From: Pseudomonas sp. R5(2019)
GTDB taxonomy: Bacteria; Pseudomonadota; Gammaproteobacteria; Pseudomonadales; Pseudomonadaceae
DNA length: 64,000 nt
NCBI RefSeq assembly: GCF_009905435.1
Contig: NZ_JAAAMT010000006.1
Coordinates: forward strand, 103,380-167,379
Direction: 5' to 3'
Notes under the pieces: generated by a model
What the model was told of the DNA's origin: nothing
What the model saw: the letters and a program-made list of their open reading frames with translations, nothing else
Database searches by the model: none
Position numbers and translations under genes: made by a program
Shown here: piece after piece, positions 17,255-25,367 of the stretch
Position numbering within the stretch: position 1 is the first letter of the stretch
How the letters are laid out: every line of letters begins with the position of its first letter

Positions 17255-18254
17255 GGGCGTCCACCTGGCGCTGGGCTTCGAGCACGCCATCGCGCGCTGC
17301 AGTCAGGGCGTCGCTGCTGGCCGTGGGGTCCTTTTCCAGCTTGCCAAGCTCGGCGCGGCGCATGGCCAGCTGGATCTTGGCGCGCTTGAGCTCGGCCGAC
17401 GCCGGCGCGGGCGTTTTAGTGACGGGTGCCGGTTCCTCGGCCTGCAGCCTGGCAAGCGTTGCTTCTGATTGCACCAGCAAGGCTTGCAACTCTTGCAGCC
17501 GTTGATGCTGTTCGAGGGTGGGCGGCGACCCAAAGGCTTTCAAGGATTTGTGCAACTGCGCGCGGCTCATGGCCGCCGCCACTTTTGCCTGCTTGAGCGC
17601 GGCATCGGCAGCGGCAGTCTTTTGTGCCTTCACCCGTTCGAGCGCCGCCTGAATCGGGTCGACGGCCGCAACGCTGGCTGGTGTCGAACGCTGCAAGCGC
17701 GCCTGTCGCTCGGCGAGTTTTTGCTGCTCTTCACGGTGCAAGCGTGCCGCGCGTTGTTCATGGCGAAGTCGCGCATGATTGCGCTTGTCGGTGCGAGCCT
17801 GCAGCTGCTGGGCGGTCACCGCCAGACCGCTGACGATCGGGATGACCGGGCCTTGCGGCGGCAACGGAACCAGGTCGATGCAGTCGACCGGGCAGGGCGC
17901 CACGCACAAGTCGCAGCCGGTGCATTCATCCGTGATCACGGTGTGCATCAATTTGGCGGCACCGACAATGGCGTCCACCGGACAGGCCTGAATGCATTTG
18001 GTGCAGCCAATGCATTCGGCTTCGCGGATATAGGCGACTTGCGCAGGCGCCATGCCACGTTCGGTGTCCAGCGCGATAACCGGCACCTGCAACAGGTTCG
18101 CCAAGGCGTCAATGGTTTCCTGGCCGCCCGGCGGGCACTTGTTGATCGGCTCGCCCGCGGCAATGCCTTGTGCGTAGGGTTTGCATCCGGGGTGGCCGCA
18201 TTTGCCGCACTGGGTTTGCGGCAACAGGGCGTCGATGCGTTGAATCAAACTCAT
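17241..18254 (-). CDS. rnfB: RnfB-like ferredoxin lacking the membrane anchor, with long C-terminal tail
   Basis: 337 residues, against about 190 usual for RnfB. The N-terminal membrane helix and linker are absent: the protein starts at [16 protein letters not shown], in the middle of the normal sequence. The iron-sulfur part is intact: CGKCGHPGC ... KCPPGG (residues 16-45), [12 protein letters not shown] near 84 and [12 protein letters not shown] near 114. From about residue 150 a long charged helical tail follows ([35 protein letters not shown]), resembling the repeats at the RnfC C-terminus. The ATG overlaps the rnfA stop by four bases, which fixes the start. Confidence 0.85.
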   Translation of the reverse strand: MSLIQRIDALLPQTQCGKCGHPGCKPYAQGIAAGEPINKCPPGGQETIDALANLLQVPVIALDTERGMAPAQVAYIREAECIGCTKCIQACPVDAIVGAAKLMHTVITDECTGCDLCVAPCPVDCIDLVPLPPQGPVIPIVSGLAVTAQQLQARTDKRNHARLRHEQRAARLHREEQQKLAERQARLQRSTPASVAAVDPIQAALERVKAQKTAAADAALKQAKVAAAMSRAQLHKSLKAFGSPPTLEQHQRLQELQALLVQSEATLARLQAEEPAPVTKTPAPASAELKRAKIQLAMRRAELGKLEKDPTASSDALTAARDGVLEAQRQVDAHATP

Positions 18255-18832
18255 GATTTGAACAATCCGTCGAAACCGAGAAACGCCATCGCCATCAGGC
18301 CGGCACTGATCAACTGGATCGGCAGGCCGCGAAAGGGCGAGGGCACATCGTCATTACAAACCCGCTGGCGCAAGTCATCGAACAGGCTCAAGACCAGCCA
18401 GAATCCCAGCCCTGCGCCCAGGCTCAGCATCAGGGTCGTCAAGGCACTCACCTGGGCATCGTCGGCGATCAGGCTCAGGCCGAGTATCGCCGCATTGGCC
18501 AGCAGCAAGTTATCGAGCCCGGCGAAGGGTAGCCCTGGTAGTGCGCGGGCCAGCAGACGCAACAGCGGCCCGATCAGCAGTACGCACAAGGGCAGGAATA
18601 CAAACAGGCGCAGAAAGCCCAGGTCCAGCGGTGCCAGCAGATAATCAGCCAACAATTTGCCGGGCACCGCACTGAAGGTCATCAAGGCGCAAGTGGCAAT
18701 GCCCAGCGCATGGATGCGCGCGCGATCGGCATCCTCAGGCAGCCGCAGCAGCGGGTCGATACCCAGCGGCAGGTGCAACACGAGGTTGTTGATGAGGGCG
18801 GCGCTGATGAGCGTAAAGAACAGTTCGGTCAT
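18251..18832 (-). CDS. rnfA: Rnf complex subunit RnfA, divergent
   Basis: A 193-residue membrane protein with six hydrophobic segments, homologous to RnfA/NqrE; 193 residues is the family length, which decides the start among several nearby Met codons. The ends are well conserved ([36 protein letters not shown]). Both half-helix cysteines that hold the intramembrane iron centre are replaced: the FLGLCPFMG position reads PLGIDPLL (Cys to Asp) and the TTNCAVLGV position reads LANAAILGL (Cys to Ala). First gene of the operon. Confidence 0.87.
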   Translation of the reverse strand: MTELFFTLISAALINNLVLHLPLGIDPLLRLPEDADRARIHALGIATCALMTFSAVPGKLLADYLLAPLDLGFLRLFVFLPLCVLLIGPLLRLLARALPGLPFAGLDNLLLANAAILGLSLIADDAQVSALTTLMLSLGAGLGFWLVLSLFDDLRQRVCNDDVPSPFRGLPIQLISAGLMAMAFLGFDGLFKS

Positions 18833-18887
18833 GGTCATGCCGGCGTGCGGGCTGTCAGCCATTATCCGGCAAGGACCCGGCAATGAG

Positions 18888-18922
18888 AACGCCCCGCCAT
18901 GAATCATCAAAGCGGGGCGTTT
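18888..18922 (-). terminator. Hairpin terminator of metG
   Basis: AACGCCCCGC / GCGGGGCGTT stem with a 14-base loop right after the metG stop on the minus strand. The T-tail is weak, so some read-through into rnf is possible. Confidence 0.6.
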
Positions 18923-18928
18923 CGGGTG

Positions 18929-20965
18929 TTACTTGATGCGTTGGCCTGGCTTGGCACCGCTGTCGGGGCTGAGCAGGTAGATTTCTTCACCGCCGGGGCC
19001 AGCCGCCATCACCATGCCTTCGGAGATCCCGAAGCGCATTTTGCGCGGCTTGAGGTTGGCGATCATCATCGTCAACCGGCCTTCGAGCTCGGCAGGGTTC
19101 GGGTAGGCCGACTTGATGCCGGAGAACACGTTGCGTTGCTCGTCGCCGATGTCCAGGGTCAGGCGCAACAGCTTATCCGCGCCCTCGACGGCCTCGGCCT
19201 TGAGGATCAGCGCAACGCGCAGGTCGACGGCGGCGAAGGTGTCGAACTCGATCTCGGCCGAGAGCGGGTCCTTGAGCAACTCGCCGTTGCCCGCCGGTGC
19301 TGTCTGGCTGGCGGCCAGATCTTCTTTCGAAGCGTCGGTCATGGCCTGGACCTTGGCCGGGTCGATGCGGGTCATCAAGGCCTGGAACGGGTTGAGTGTG
19401 TGGTTGTTCAGCAGGGTCTTGTGGTCGTCCCAGGTCAGCGGCGCCACGTTCAGGAACGCTTCGGCGTCGCTTGCCAGCACAGGCAACACCGGCTTGAGAA
19501 AGATCACCAGCTGGCGGAACAGGTTGATACCCAGGGCGCAGACAGCCTGGACTTCGTCCTGCTTGCCTTCCTGCTTGGCCAGGGCCCAGGGAGCCTTGTC
19601 AGCGATCCAGGCGTTGGCGCGGTCGGCCAGACCCATGATTTCACGCATGGCGCGGGCGAAATCGCGGGTTTCATAGGCGTCAGCGATGCCCGGTGCGGCG
19701 GCCAGGAACGCATCGGTCAGTTCTGGCGCGGCATTGCCCTCGACCATGACCCCGGCGTTGCCCTTGTGGATGAAGCCTGCACAGCGGCTGGCGATGTTGA
19801 CCACTTTGCCGACCAGGTCGGAGTTGACCTTCTGGACGAAGTCTTCCAGGTTCAGGTCAAGGTCGTCGACACCACGGCTCAGCTTGGCCGCGTAGTAGTA
19901 GCGCAGGTACTCCGGCGACAGGTGGTCCAGGTAGGTGCGGGCCTTGATGAAGGTACCGCGCGACTTGGACATCTTCTGACCGTTGACGGTCAGGTAACCG
20001 TGCACGTTGATACCGGTCGGCTTGCGGTAGCCGGCGCCTTCGAGCATGGCAGGCCAGAACAGGGCGTGGAAGTTGACGATGTCCTTGCCGATGAAGTGGT
20101 ACAGCTCGGCCTTGGAATTCCTGGCCCAGTAGGCGTCGAAGTCCAGCTCCGGACGGCGGGCGCAGAGGTTCTTGAAGCTGGCCATGTAGCCGATCGGCGC
20201 GTCCAGCCAGACGTAGAAGTATTTGCCTGGCTCGTCCGGGATCTCGAAGCCGAAGTACGGCGCATCGCGGGAGATGTCCCATTCTTGCAGGCCGGCATCC
20301 AGCCATTCGGCGAGCTTGTTGGCGACCGCATCCTGCAGCGTACCGCTGCGGGTCCAGTCCTGCAGCATGGCCTGGAAGTCAGGCAGCTTGAAGAAGAAGT
20401 GCTGGGAGTCCTTCAGCACTGGCGTCGCGCCGGAAATCGCCGACTTCGGGTTTTTCAGCTCGGTCGGTGCATAGGTGGCGCCGCATTTCTCGCAGTTGTC
20501 GCCGTACTGGTCTTCGGCCGCACACTTGGGGCAGGTGCCCTTGATGAAACGGTCGGCGAGGAACATCTGCTTCTGCGGATCGAAGTACTGGGTGATCGAG
20601 CGAGTGGCGATGTGCCCGGCGTCACGCAGTTTCAGGTAGATCTGGCTCGACAGCTCGCGGTTTTCCTCGGAGTGAGTCGAGTGGAAATTGTCGAATTCGA
20701 CGAGGAAGTCGGCGAAATCGGTGCTGTGCTCAATCTGAACGGCGTCGATCAGCTGCTGGGCAGTAATGCCTTCCTTCTCGGCGCGTAACATGATGGCCGA
20801 GCCGTGGGCATCGTCTGCGCAAACATACACACACTGATTGCCACGATGCTTCTGGTAGCGCACCCACATGTCGGTCTGGATGTACTCAAGCATGTGGCCA
20901 AGGTGAATGGAACCGTTGGCATAGGGCAGGGCGCTGGTGACGAGAATCTGGCGTGGCTCGGACAT
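18929..20965 (-). CDS. metG: Methionyl-tRNA synthetase
   Basis: A 678-residue class I synthetase. The HIGH-type motif is [11 protein letters not shown] near residue 18, zinc knuckles are [18 protein letters not shown] near 145, and KMSKS is [10 protein letters not shown] near 335. The C-terminal 110 residues are an EMAP/Trbp111-type tRNA-binding domain ([35 protein letters not shown]). The Met at 20,965 ([18 protein letters not shown]) is the family start. It is divergent from mrp and is followed by a hairpin, then the rnf operon on the same strand. Confidence 0.97.
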   Translation of the reverse strand: MSEPRQILVTSALPYANGSIHLGHMLEYIQTDMWVRYQKHRGNQCVYVCADDAHGSAIMLRAEKEGITAQQLIDAVQIEHSTDFADFLVEFDNFHSTHSEENRELSSQIYLKLRDAGHIATRSITQYFDPQKQMFLADRFIKGTCPKCAAEDQYGDNCEKCGATYAPTELKNPKSAISGATPVLKDSQHFFFKLPDFQAMLQDWTRSGTLQDAVANKLAEWLDAGLQEWDISRDAPYFGFEIPDEPGKYFYVWLDAPIGYMASFKNLCARRPELDFDAYWARNSKAELYHFIGKDIVNFHALFWPAMLEGAGYRKPTGINVHGYLTVNGQKMSKSRGTFIKARTYLDHLSPEYLRYYYAAKLSRGVDDLDLNLEDFVQKVNSDLVGKVVNIASRCAGFIHKGNAGVMVEGNAAPELTDAFLAAAPGIADAYETRDFARAMREIMGLADRANAWIADKAPWALAKQEGKQDEVQAVCALGINLFRQLVIFLKPVLPVLASDAEAFLNVAPLTWDDHKTLLNNHTLNPFQALMTRIDPAKVQAMTDASKEDLAASQTAPAGNGELLKDPLSAEIEFDTFAAVDLRVALILKAEAVEGADKLLRLTLDIGDEQRNVFSGIKSAYPNPAELEGRLTMMIANLKPRKMRFGISEGMVMAAGPGGEEIYLLSPDSGAKPGQRIK

Positions 20966-21118
20966 GGGGCTCGGCTTTCTGGCTGTGAAACGAAGATCGG
21001 CCACTATAAAGCGCTGAGAAAGATATTTCACCCCGTGCACATCACTCGCGATGCTTTCGTTGCCGCAGAACGGTTACGATAGCCACCTAATTTGCTCAGT
21101 CTTTTCTCGGGAGTGTCC

Positions 21119-22213
21119 ATGAGCGCCGTCAATCGCGCAGCGGTGGAAGCCGTCCTTTCTCAATACACCGATCCCTATTTGAACCTTGACCCGGTCAGTG
21201 CCGGCTGTGTTCGCGCCATTGATATCGATGGCGCGCGCGTGCACGTGCAACTGGAACTGGGGTACGCCGCGGGCCTGTTCAAGAACGGCTGGGCGCAGGT
21301 GCTGCAAACCGCCATCGAAGGCCTGGACGGCGTGGTGTCGGCCAAGGTCGAGATCCAGTGCGTGGTCGCGGCGCACAAGGCCCAGGCGCAAATACCGGGC
21401 ATGGTCAATGTGAAAAACATTGTGGCCGTGGCCTCGGGCAAGGGCGGCGTGGGCAAATCCACCACCGCGGCTAACCTTGCACTGGCGCTGGCCCGTGAAG
21501 GTGCGCGAGTGGGTATTCTCGATGCCGATATCTACGGCCCGAGCCAGGGCGTGATGTTCGGAATCGCCGAAGGCACCCGACCAAAGGTCAAGGACCAGAA
21601 GTGGTTTGTACCGCTTCAGGCTCATGGCGTTGAAGTGATGTCCATGGCCTTTCTGACCGATGACAACACGCCGATGGTCTGGCGCGGCCCGATGGTCTCC
21701 GGCGCGCTGCTGCAACTGATTACCCAGACCGCCTGGAATGATCTGGATTACCTGGTCATCGACATGCCGCCGGGCACGGGCGACATCCAGCTGACCCTCG
21801 CGCAGAAAGTGCCAGTGGCCGGTGCCGTCATCGTGACCACGCCGCAAGACCTGGCGCTGCTGGACGCCAGGAAAGGCGTCGAAATGTTCCGCAAGGTCAA
21901 CATTCCGGTGCTCGGCGTGGTGGAAAACATGGCGGTGCACATCTGCTCGAACTGTGGCCATGCCGAACACCTGTTTGGCGAAGGCGGTGGCGAAAAGCTG
22001 GCGACCCAGTACGGCGTCGAGCTATTGGCCTCGTTGCCGTTGTCGATGCTGATTCGCGAGCAGGCCGATGGCGGCAAGCCGACGGCGGCGGCCGAACCGG
22101 AAAGCCAGATTGCCATGGTTTACCAGGAACTGGCGCGGCATGTGGGTGCGCGGATTGTGTTGCAAGAGGCGGCAGCGCCGGCGATGCCCAGCATCACCAT
22201 CAGCGACGACTGA
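21119..22213 (+). CDS. apbC: Iron-sulfur cluster carrier ATPase Mrp/ApbC
   Basis: A 364-residue P-loop ATPase that binds and transfers [4Fe-4S] clusters. An N-terminal MIP18/DUF59-like domain (residues 8-85) is followed by the deviant Walker A ASGKGGVGKSTTA near 105, the switch region DADIYGPSQG near 133, LVIDMPPGTGD near 215 and the cluster-binding CSNCGH near 283. The last 25 residues are an Ala/Pro-rich tail. Start at the Met at 21,119, which gives the family N-terminus. The metG-mrp divergent pair is common in gammaproteobacteria. Confidence 0.95.
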   Translation: MSAVNRAAVEAVLSQYTDPYLNLDPVSAGCVRAIDIDGARVHVQLELGYAAGLFKNGWAQVLQTAIEGLDGVVSAKVEIQCVVAAHKAQAQIPGMVNVKNIVAVASGKGGVGKSTTAANLALALAREGARVGILDADIYGPSQGVMFGIAEGTRPKVKDQKWFVPLQAHGVEVMSMAFLTDDNTPMVWRGPMVSGALLQLITQTAWNDLDYLVIDMPPGTGDIQLTLAQKVPVAGAVIVTTPQDLALLDARKGVEMFRKVNIPVLGVVENMAVHICSNCGHAEHLFGEGGGEKLATQYGVELLASLPLSMLIREQADGGKPTAAAEPESQIAMVYQELARHVGARIVLQEAAAPAMPSITISDD

Positions 22214-22222
22214 ACAACAGCG

Positions 22223-22321
22223 GCGCCTGCTTCGCAGGCGATCGCGGCCAGGTCCGCTCCTACAGGTGCGCGCAGTCGATGTAGGAGCGGACCCGGCCGC
22301 GATGGGCTGCGAAGCGGCCCC
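22223..22321. repeat. REP-type inverted repeat pair (family B)
   Basis: Two copies of a REP element with core TGTAGGAGCGGACCCGGCCG, in tail-to-tail orientation, just after apbC. The same core is at 36,066-36,221, 56,282-56,380 and 63,678-63,817. Confidence 0.87.
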
Positions 22322-22344
22322 AAAATCTTGAGTTTTACATCGGT

Positions 22345-22380
22345 CACAAAAAAGCCCCGCTTTTAAGGGCGGGGCTTTTC
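22345..22380 (-). terminator. Rho-independent terminator of the cold-shock gene
   Basis: AAAAGCCCCGCCC / GGGCGGGGCTTTTTTG-type hairpin read on the minus strand. It also has T residues on the + strand and may stop apbC transcription. Confidence 0.85.
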
Positions 22381-22397
22381 GAAGCTAAAAGCGCAAG

Positions 22398-22607
22398 TTA
22401 GATAACTTGAACTTCTTCAGCTTGCATGCCTTTCTGGCCGCGGGTAGCGACGAAAGAGACCGCTTGGCCTTCTTTCAGGCTTTTGAAGCCGTCAGCCTGG
22501 ATGGCTTTGAAGTGTACGAACAGGTCGTCACCGGATTGTGGGGTGATGAAGCCGAAGCCTTTTTCATCGTTGAACCACTTAACGGTACCGGTTTGGCGAT
22601 TGGACAT
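22398..22607 (-). CDS. Cold-shock domain protein, CspA family
   Basis: A 69-residue single cold-shock domain with RNP1 (KGFGFITP, near 16) and RNP2 (DLFVHFKAI, near 28) intact. Such proteins bind single-stranded nucleic acid as RNA chaperones. The start has a strong ribosome binding site (GGAGATACACC). The 387-base upstream gap leaves room for the long 5' leader usual for csp genes. Which paralogue it is (CspA, CspD or CapB type) cannot be decided from the sequence alone. Confidence 0.93.
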   Translation of the reverse strand: MSNRQTGTVKWFNDEKGFGFITPQSGDDLFVHFKAIQADGFKSLKEGQAVSFVATRGQKGMQAEEVQVI

Positions 22608-22994
22608 GGTGTATCTCCTTGGACACAGTAATTAGCTACGACGCAGGAACTGCCCTGGTCGGGACTGAGTGCAAAGAGCAGGAAAATTCGTAGGGATGAT
22701 TTGATCGAAATCTAACATCGTGTAGAGATTCTCAGTGACACAAGCAACACAGTGGCGCCACCTTAACCCTTTTTTCATAACGTGCCAATGGTCTTGTTGG
22801 GGTTTCGTGGAATTCGAGACTAATGGCTTGCAGATCCCGCCAATCGTGCGTTTTAAAGGGGCCTGGGGCAGCACTCTGCGTCGTTGTGGACCGTCCGTCC
22901 GGCGCCTGGCTTGGATGAAACTTTGAAGCAGGCCGCAAGCACAGTAAGATGCGCGGCTCTCTTTCTTCACCTCGCTATTCAGGACACCCCCGCC
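22608..22994. other. csp / dcd intergenic region
   Basis: A 387-base gap between the divergent cold-shock and dcd genes. No open frame here looks coding. The csp side likely carries a structured leader, but I cannot define its boundaries or a promoter with confidence. Confidence 0.5.
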
Positions 22995-23561
22995 ATGAGC
23001 ATCAAATCGGACAAGTGGATTCGCCGCATGGCGCAAGAGCACGGCATGATCGAGCCTTTCGTCGAGCGCCAGGTGCGTGGCGAAGGCCAGGACCGGCTGA
23101 TCTCCTTCGGCGTCTCCAGCTACGGCTACGACGTGCGCTGCGCCGATGAATTCAAGGTGTTCACCAACATCAACTCGGCCACTGTCGACCCGAAAAACTT
23201 CGATGAGAAGAGCTTCGTCGACATCAAGAGCGACGTCTGCATCATTCCGCCGAACTCCTTCGCCCTGGCCCGCACCGTCGAGTACTTTCGCATTCCGCGT
23301 AACGTGCTGACCATCTGCCTGGGCAAGAGCACCTACGCGCGCTGCGGCATCATCGTCAACGTCACGCCGCTGGAACCAGAGTGGGAAGGCCACGTGACCC
23401 TGGAGTTTTCCAACACCACCACGCTGCCGGCAAAGATCTACGCCAACGAAGGCGTGGCCCAGATGCTGTTCCTGGAGTCTGACGAGGAATGTGAAATCTC
23501 CTACAAGGACCGTGGCGGCAAGTACCAGGGCCAGCGCGGGGTTACCCTGCCGCGTACCTGA
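22995..23561 (+). CDS. dcd: dCTP deaminase
   Basis: A 188-residue homotrimeric enzyme that deaminates dCTP to dUTP for dTMP synthesis. The signature segments are [13 protein letters not shown] near residue 42, [25 protein letters not shown] near 110 (containing the catalytic Glu in the EPEWEGH part) and [13 protein letters not shown] near 150. The start at [11 protein letters not shown] is the family N-terminus; the upstream extension has no homology. Linked to apbC and metG as in other pseudomonads. Confidence 0.96.
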   Translation: MSIKSDKWIRRMAQEHGMIEPFVERQVRGEGQDRLISFGVSSYGYDVRCADEFKVFTNINSATVDPKNFDEKSFVDIKSDVCIIPPNSFALARTVEYFRIPRNVLTICLGKSTYARCGIIVNVTPLEPEWEGHVTLEFSNTTTLPAKIYANEGVAQMLFLESDEECEISYKDRGGKYQGQRGVTLPRT

Positions 23562-23660
23562 GTCGACGAAGCGAAGGAATTCCTTCTCCGACTGGCACTC
23601 CAACGAGATGAACTGTTCCGGCTTGCGCAAGGCAAGCCGGACCTCGATCAGGAGCGCTCT

Positions 23661-23885
23661 ATGAAAATCGACCCGACGATCCGTGCAAAACTCGCCTTCT
23701 TGCAACCCAACCAGGTGGGCCTGCTGGCATGGTCGCTGTTGGCCAACCCCAACATGTCGATGGCCGGCGGGATTCCCGGCCAACCCGACCCTGACACGCC
23801 GCAACCTGGCGACCCCGATCAGCAGCCTGCCGAGCCCGGCGAGCCAGCATTGCCGGATGAGCCTCCACCTGCGCCTGTGGTCTGA
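23661..23885 (+). CDS. Small proline-rich conserved-type protein
   Basis: A 74-residue protein of unknown function. The N-terminal 35 residues (MKIDPTIRAKLAFLQPNQVGLLAWSLLANP) look folded and the rest is an Asp/Pro/Gln-rich low-complexity tail. A clear ribosome binding site (AGGAG, spacing about seven) supports expression. It lies 99 bases after dcd on the same strand. I recall no named family. Confidence 0.65.
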   Translation: MKIDPTIRAKLAFLQPNQVGLLAWSLLANPNMSMAGGIPGQPDPDTPQPGDPDQQPAEPGEPALPDEPPPAPVV

Positions 23886-23913
23886 TCAGCCCGACTCGCC
23901 TGACAGGAAATTC

Positions 23914-25029
23914 TCAAGGTGAAAGCAGGTAGCCGCTGCGGTAAGGCTGCTGGCCGGCGACATGTGCGATGACCATGCCGGCCGTGGCCATGCGCCGCAG
24001 GGAACGGGCGTAGAGCAGGCCTGGCTGTGTGTTGTGGACGGGGGTGACGCGGTCGTTGAGCGGGTCGATGATTTCGGCGATCAGCTGCCCGGCATGCAAG
24101 TACTGGCCGGGGGTGACGTGAAACACCAGCAGGCCGCCCAACGGGGTGCTGACCGGTTCCACCGCCGCCAGCGGCGTTTGCGGGTACAAAAGCGCTGGCA
24201 GCGGTGCCGGTTCGCCTTCGATGGCGCCGAAATGGGTCAGATAATTGAGAATCGCCCCGCAATCGGTGCTGGCCATGGCATGGTTGACATCGCCCTGGCC
24301 GCGCAGCTCGATGGTGACCGAGAAACTGCCCTGGGGAATCGGAAAGTGCTCGCCGAAGCGTTGTTGCAGCTGCCACCAGACCAGGGTGAAGCACTCATCG
24401 AACGACTGCCCGCCCGAGTCGGTGGCCAACAGGCTGGCCTGGGCGCCGAGGTAGCGCGACAGCGGTTCGACCTGCGGCCAGGCTTCGGGGGTGGTGTACA
24501 GGTGCTGCACGGCTTCGAAGTCGCAATGCAGGTCCAGCACCATGTCGGCGTCGAAGGCCAGTCGTTGCAGGGTCAGGCGTTGGGATTGCAGCGGCGTCTG
24601 CGCCGGCTGGCGTTCCAGTTGCTGGCGCAGGCTGTTGCGGATCAGCCAGAGGTTGTGGGCCGGGTCTTCGTTGAGGTGCGCTTCGATCTCATCGCCGACC
24701 TGATCGCTCAGGTCAAGAAAGTTGCGATTGAAGTTTTCCCCACTCTGCAGCTCGTAGCGACCCAGTGGCACATCCATCAGCACCTGCTCCAGCCCGACCG
24801 GGTTGGCGATCGGCACCAGCACCACTTCACTGCGCAACAGGCCCTGCAGTTCGAGCATGCTCAGGCGCTGTTTCAGGTGCCAGGCGACCAGCATGCCGGG
24901 CAATTCGTCGGCATGCAGCGAGGCCTGGATATAGATCTTGCCGGCCCCGCGTGGGCCGAAGTGGAAGCTGTGGATCTGGCGGGAAATGCCGGGCACCGGC
25001 GCCAGGATCTCGTGAGTCCGATGGTGCAT
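23914..25029 (-). CDS. Succinylglutamate desuccinylase/aspartoacylase family protein, AotO-like
   Basis: A 371-residue zinc hydrolase of the AstE/ASPA (M14-like) family. The metal ligands are visible: SLHADELPG near residue 35 (H-x2-E) and DLHCD near 165. Start at the Met at 25,029, with AGGAA seven bases upstream. It resembles AotO, the family member encoded inside the arginine/ornithine transporter operon aotJQMOP of P. aeruginosa. Directly upstream are the C-terminal relics of a permease and a binding protein, so this gene is probably what remains of a similar operon. Its substrate is unknown. Confidence 0.85.
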   Translation of the reverse strand: MHHRTHEILAPVPGISRQIHSFHFGPRGAGKIYIQASLHADELPGMLVAWHLKQRLSMLELQGLLRSEVVLVPIANPVGLEQVLMDVPLGRYELQSGENFNRNFLDLSDQVGDEIEAHLNEDPAHNLWLIRNSLRQQLERQPAQTPLQSQRLTLQRLAFDADMVLDLHCDFEAVQHLYTTPEAWPQVEPLSRYLGAQASLLATDSGGQSFDECFTLVWWQLQQRFGEHFPIPQGSFSVTIELRGQGDVNHAMASTDCGAILNYLTHFGAIEGEPAPLPALLYPQTPLAAVEPVSTPLGGLLVFHVTPGQYLHAGQLIAEIIDPLNDRVTPVHNTQPGLLYARSLRRMATAGMVIAHVAGQQPYRSGYLLSP

Positions 25030-25163
25030 GATGGTTCCTAGTATGCAGGTCCGAAGAAAGGCCAGCCAGCTAGCCAAGCGGAAAAGGCCGACCAGGGTAA
25101 AGGGAGTCACACAAAGATAGATGATGGCCGCAATGTCGAGCGACTGGAAGGTCAAGAAGGTCG
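25030..25163 (-). pseudogene. Relic: C-terminus of an amino-acid ABC permease
   Basis: Reading the minus strand from about 25,163, the frame ASATFLTFQSLDIAAIIYL continues into a hydrophobic helix and ends just before the AotO-like start. This matches the last helix of HisM/AotM-type permeases. A stop codon lies immediately upstream in frame, and the rest of the permease is absent. Confidence 0.65.
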
Positions 25164-25175
25164 CCGAGGCTCAGG

Positions 25176-25299
25176 TTATTTGCCGCTGTATAGATTCAGC
25201 TCATCGAAGTGCTTCTTCTGAAGGGCGGCGTAGGTGCCATCGTCGTGTAACGCTTTGATACCTTTCTTGAGGCCCGGAATCATGCCGTCGAAGTCGGCC
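25176..25299 (-). pseudogene. Relic: C-terminus of a periplasmic amino-acid binding protein
   Basis: The minus strand encodes about 40 residues, ADFDGMIPGLKKGIKALHDD followed by GTYAALQKKHFDELNLYSGK and a stop. This is the characteristic end of AotJ/HisJ-type binding proteins. The rest of the gene is gone; the homology stops at the inverted repeat at 25,296. Confidence 0.75.
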
Positions 25300-25332
25300 C
25301 TCACCCACTGGGAGAGGGTTGGGGTGAGGGCC
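25296..25332. repeat. Inverted repeat at the truncation point of the binding-protein relic
   Basis: GGCCCTCACCC and GGGTGAGGGCC flank a GAGAGGGTTG-containing loop. This kind of element is repeated in pseudomonad genomes. It abuts exactly the end of the relic, suggesting it took part in, or arrived with, the deletion. Confidence 0.7.
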
Positions 25333-25367
25333 GGCCCCAACACCGATCCAGAGCCTTGAAACGCTGG

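Noticed and set aside
18899..20788. 629-codon + strand open frame
   Set aside because: Antisense shadow of metG in high-GC sequence; no family motif or ribosome binding site.
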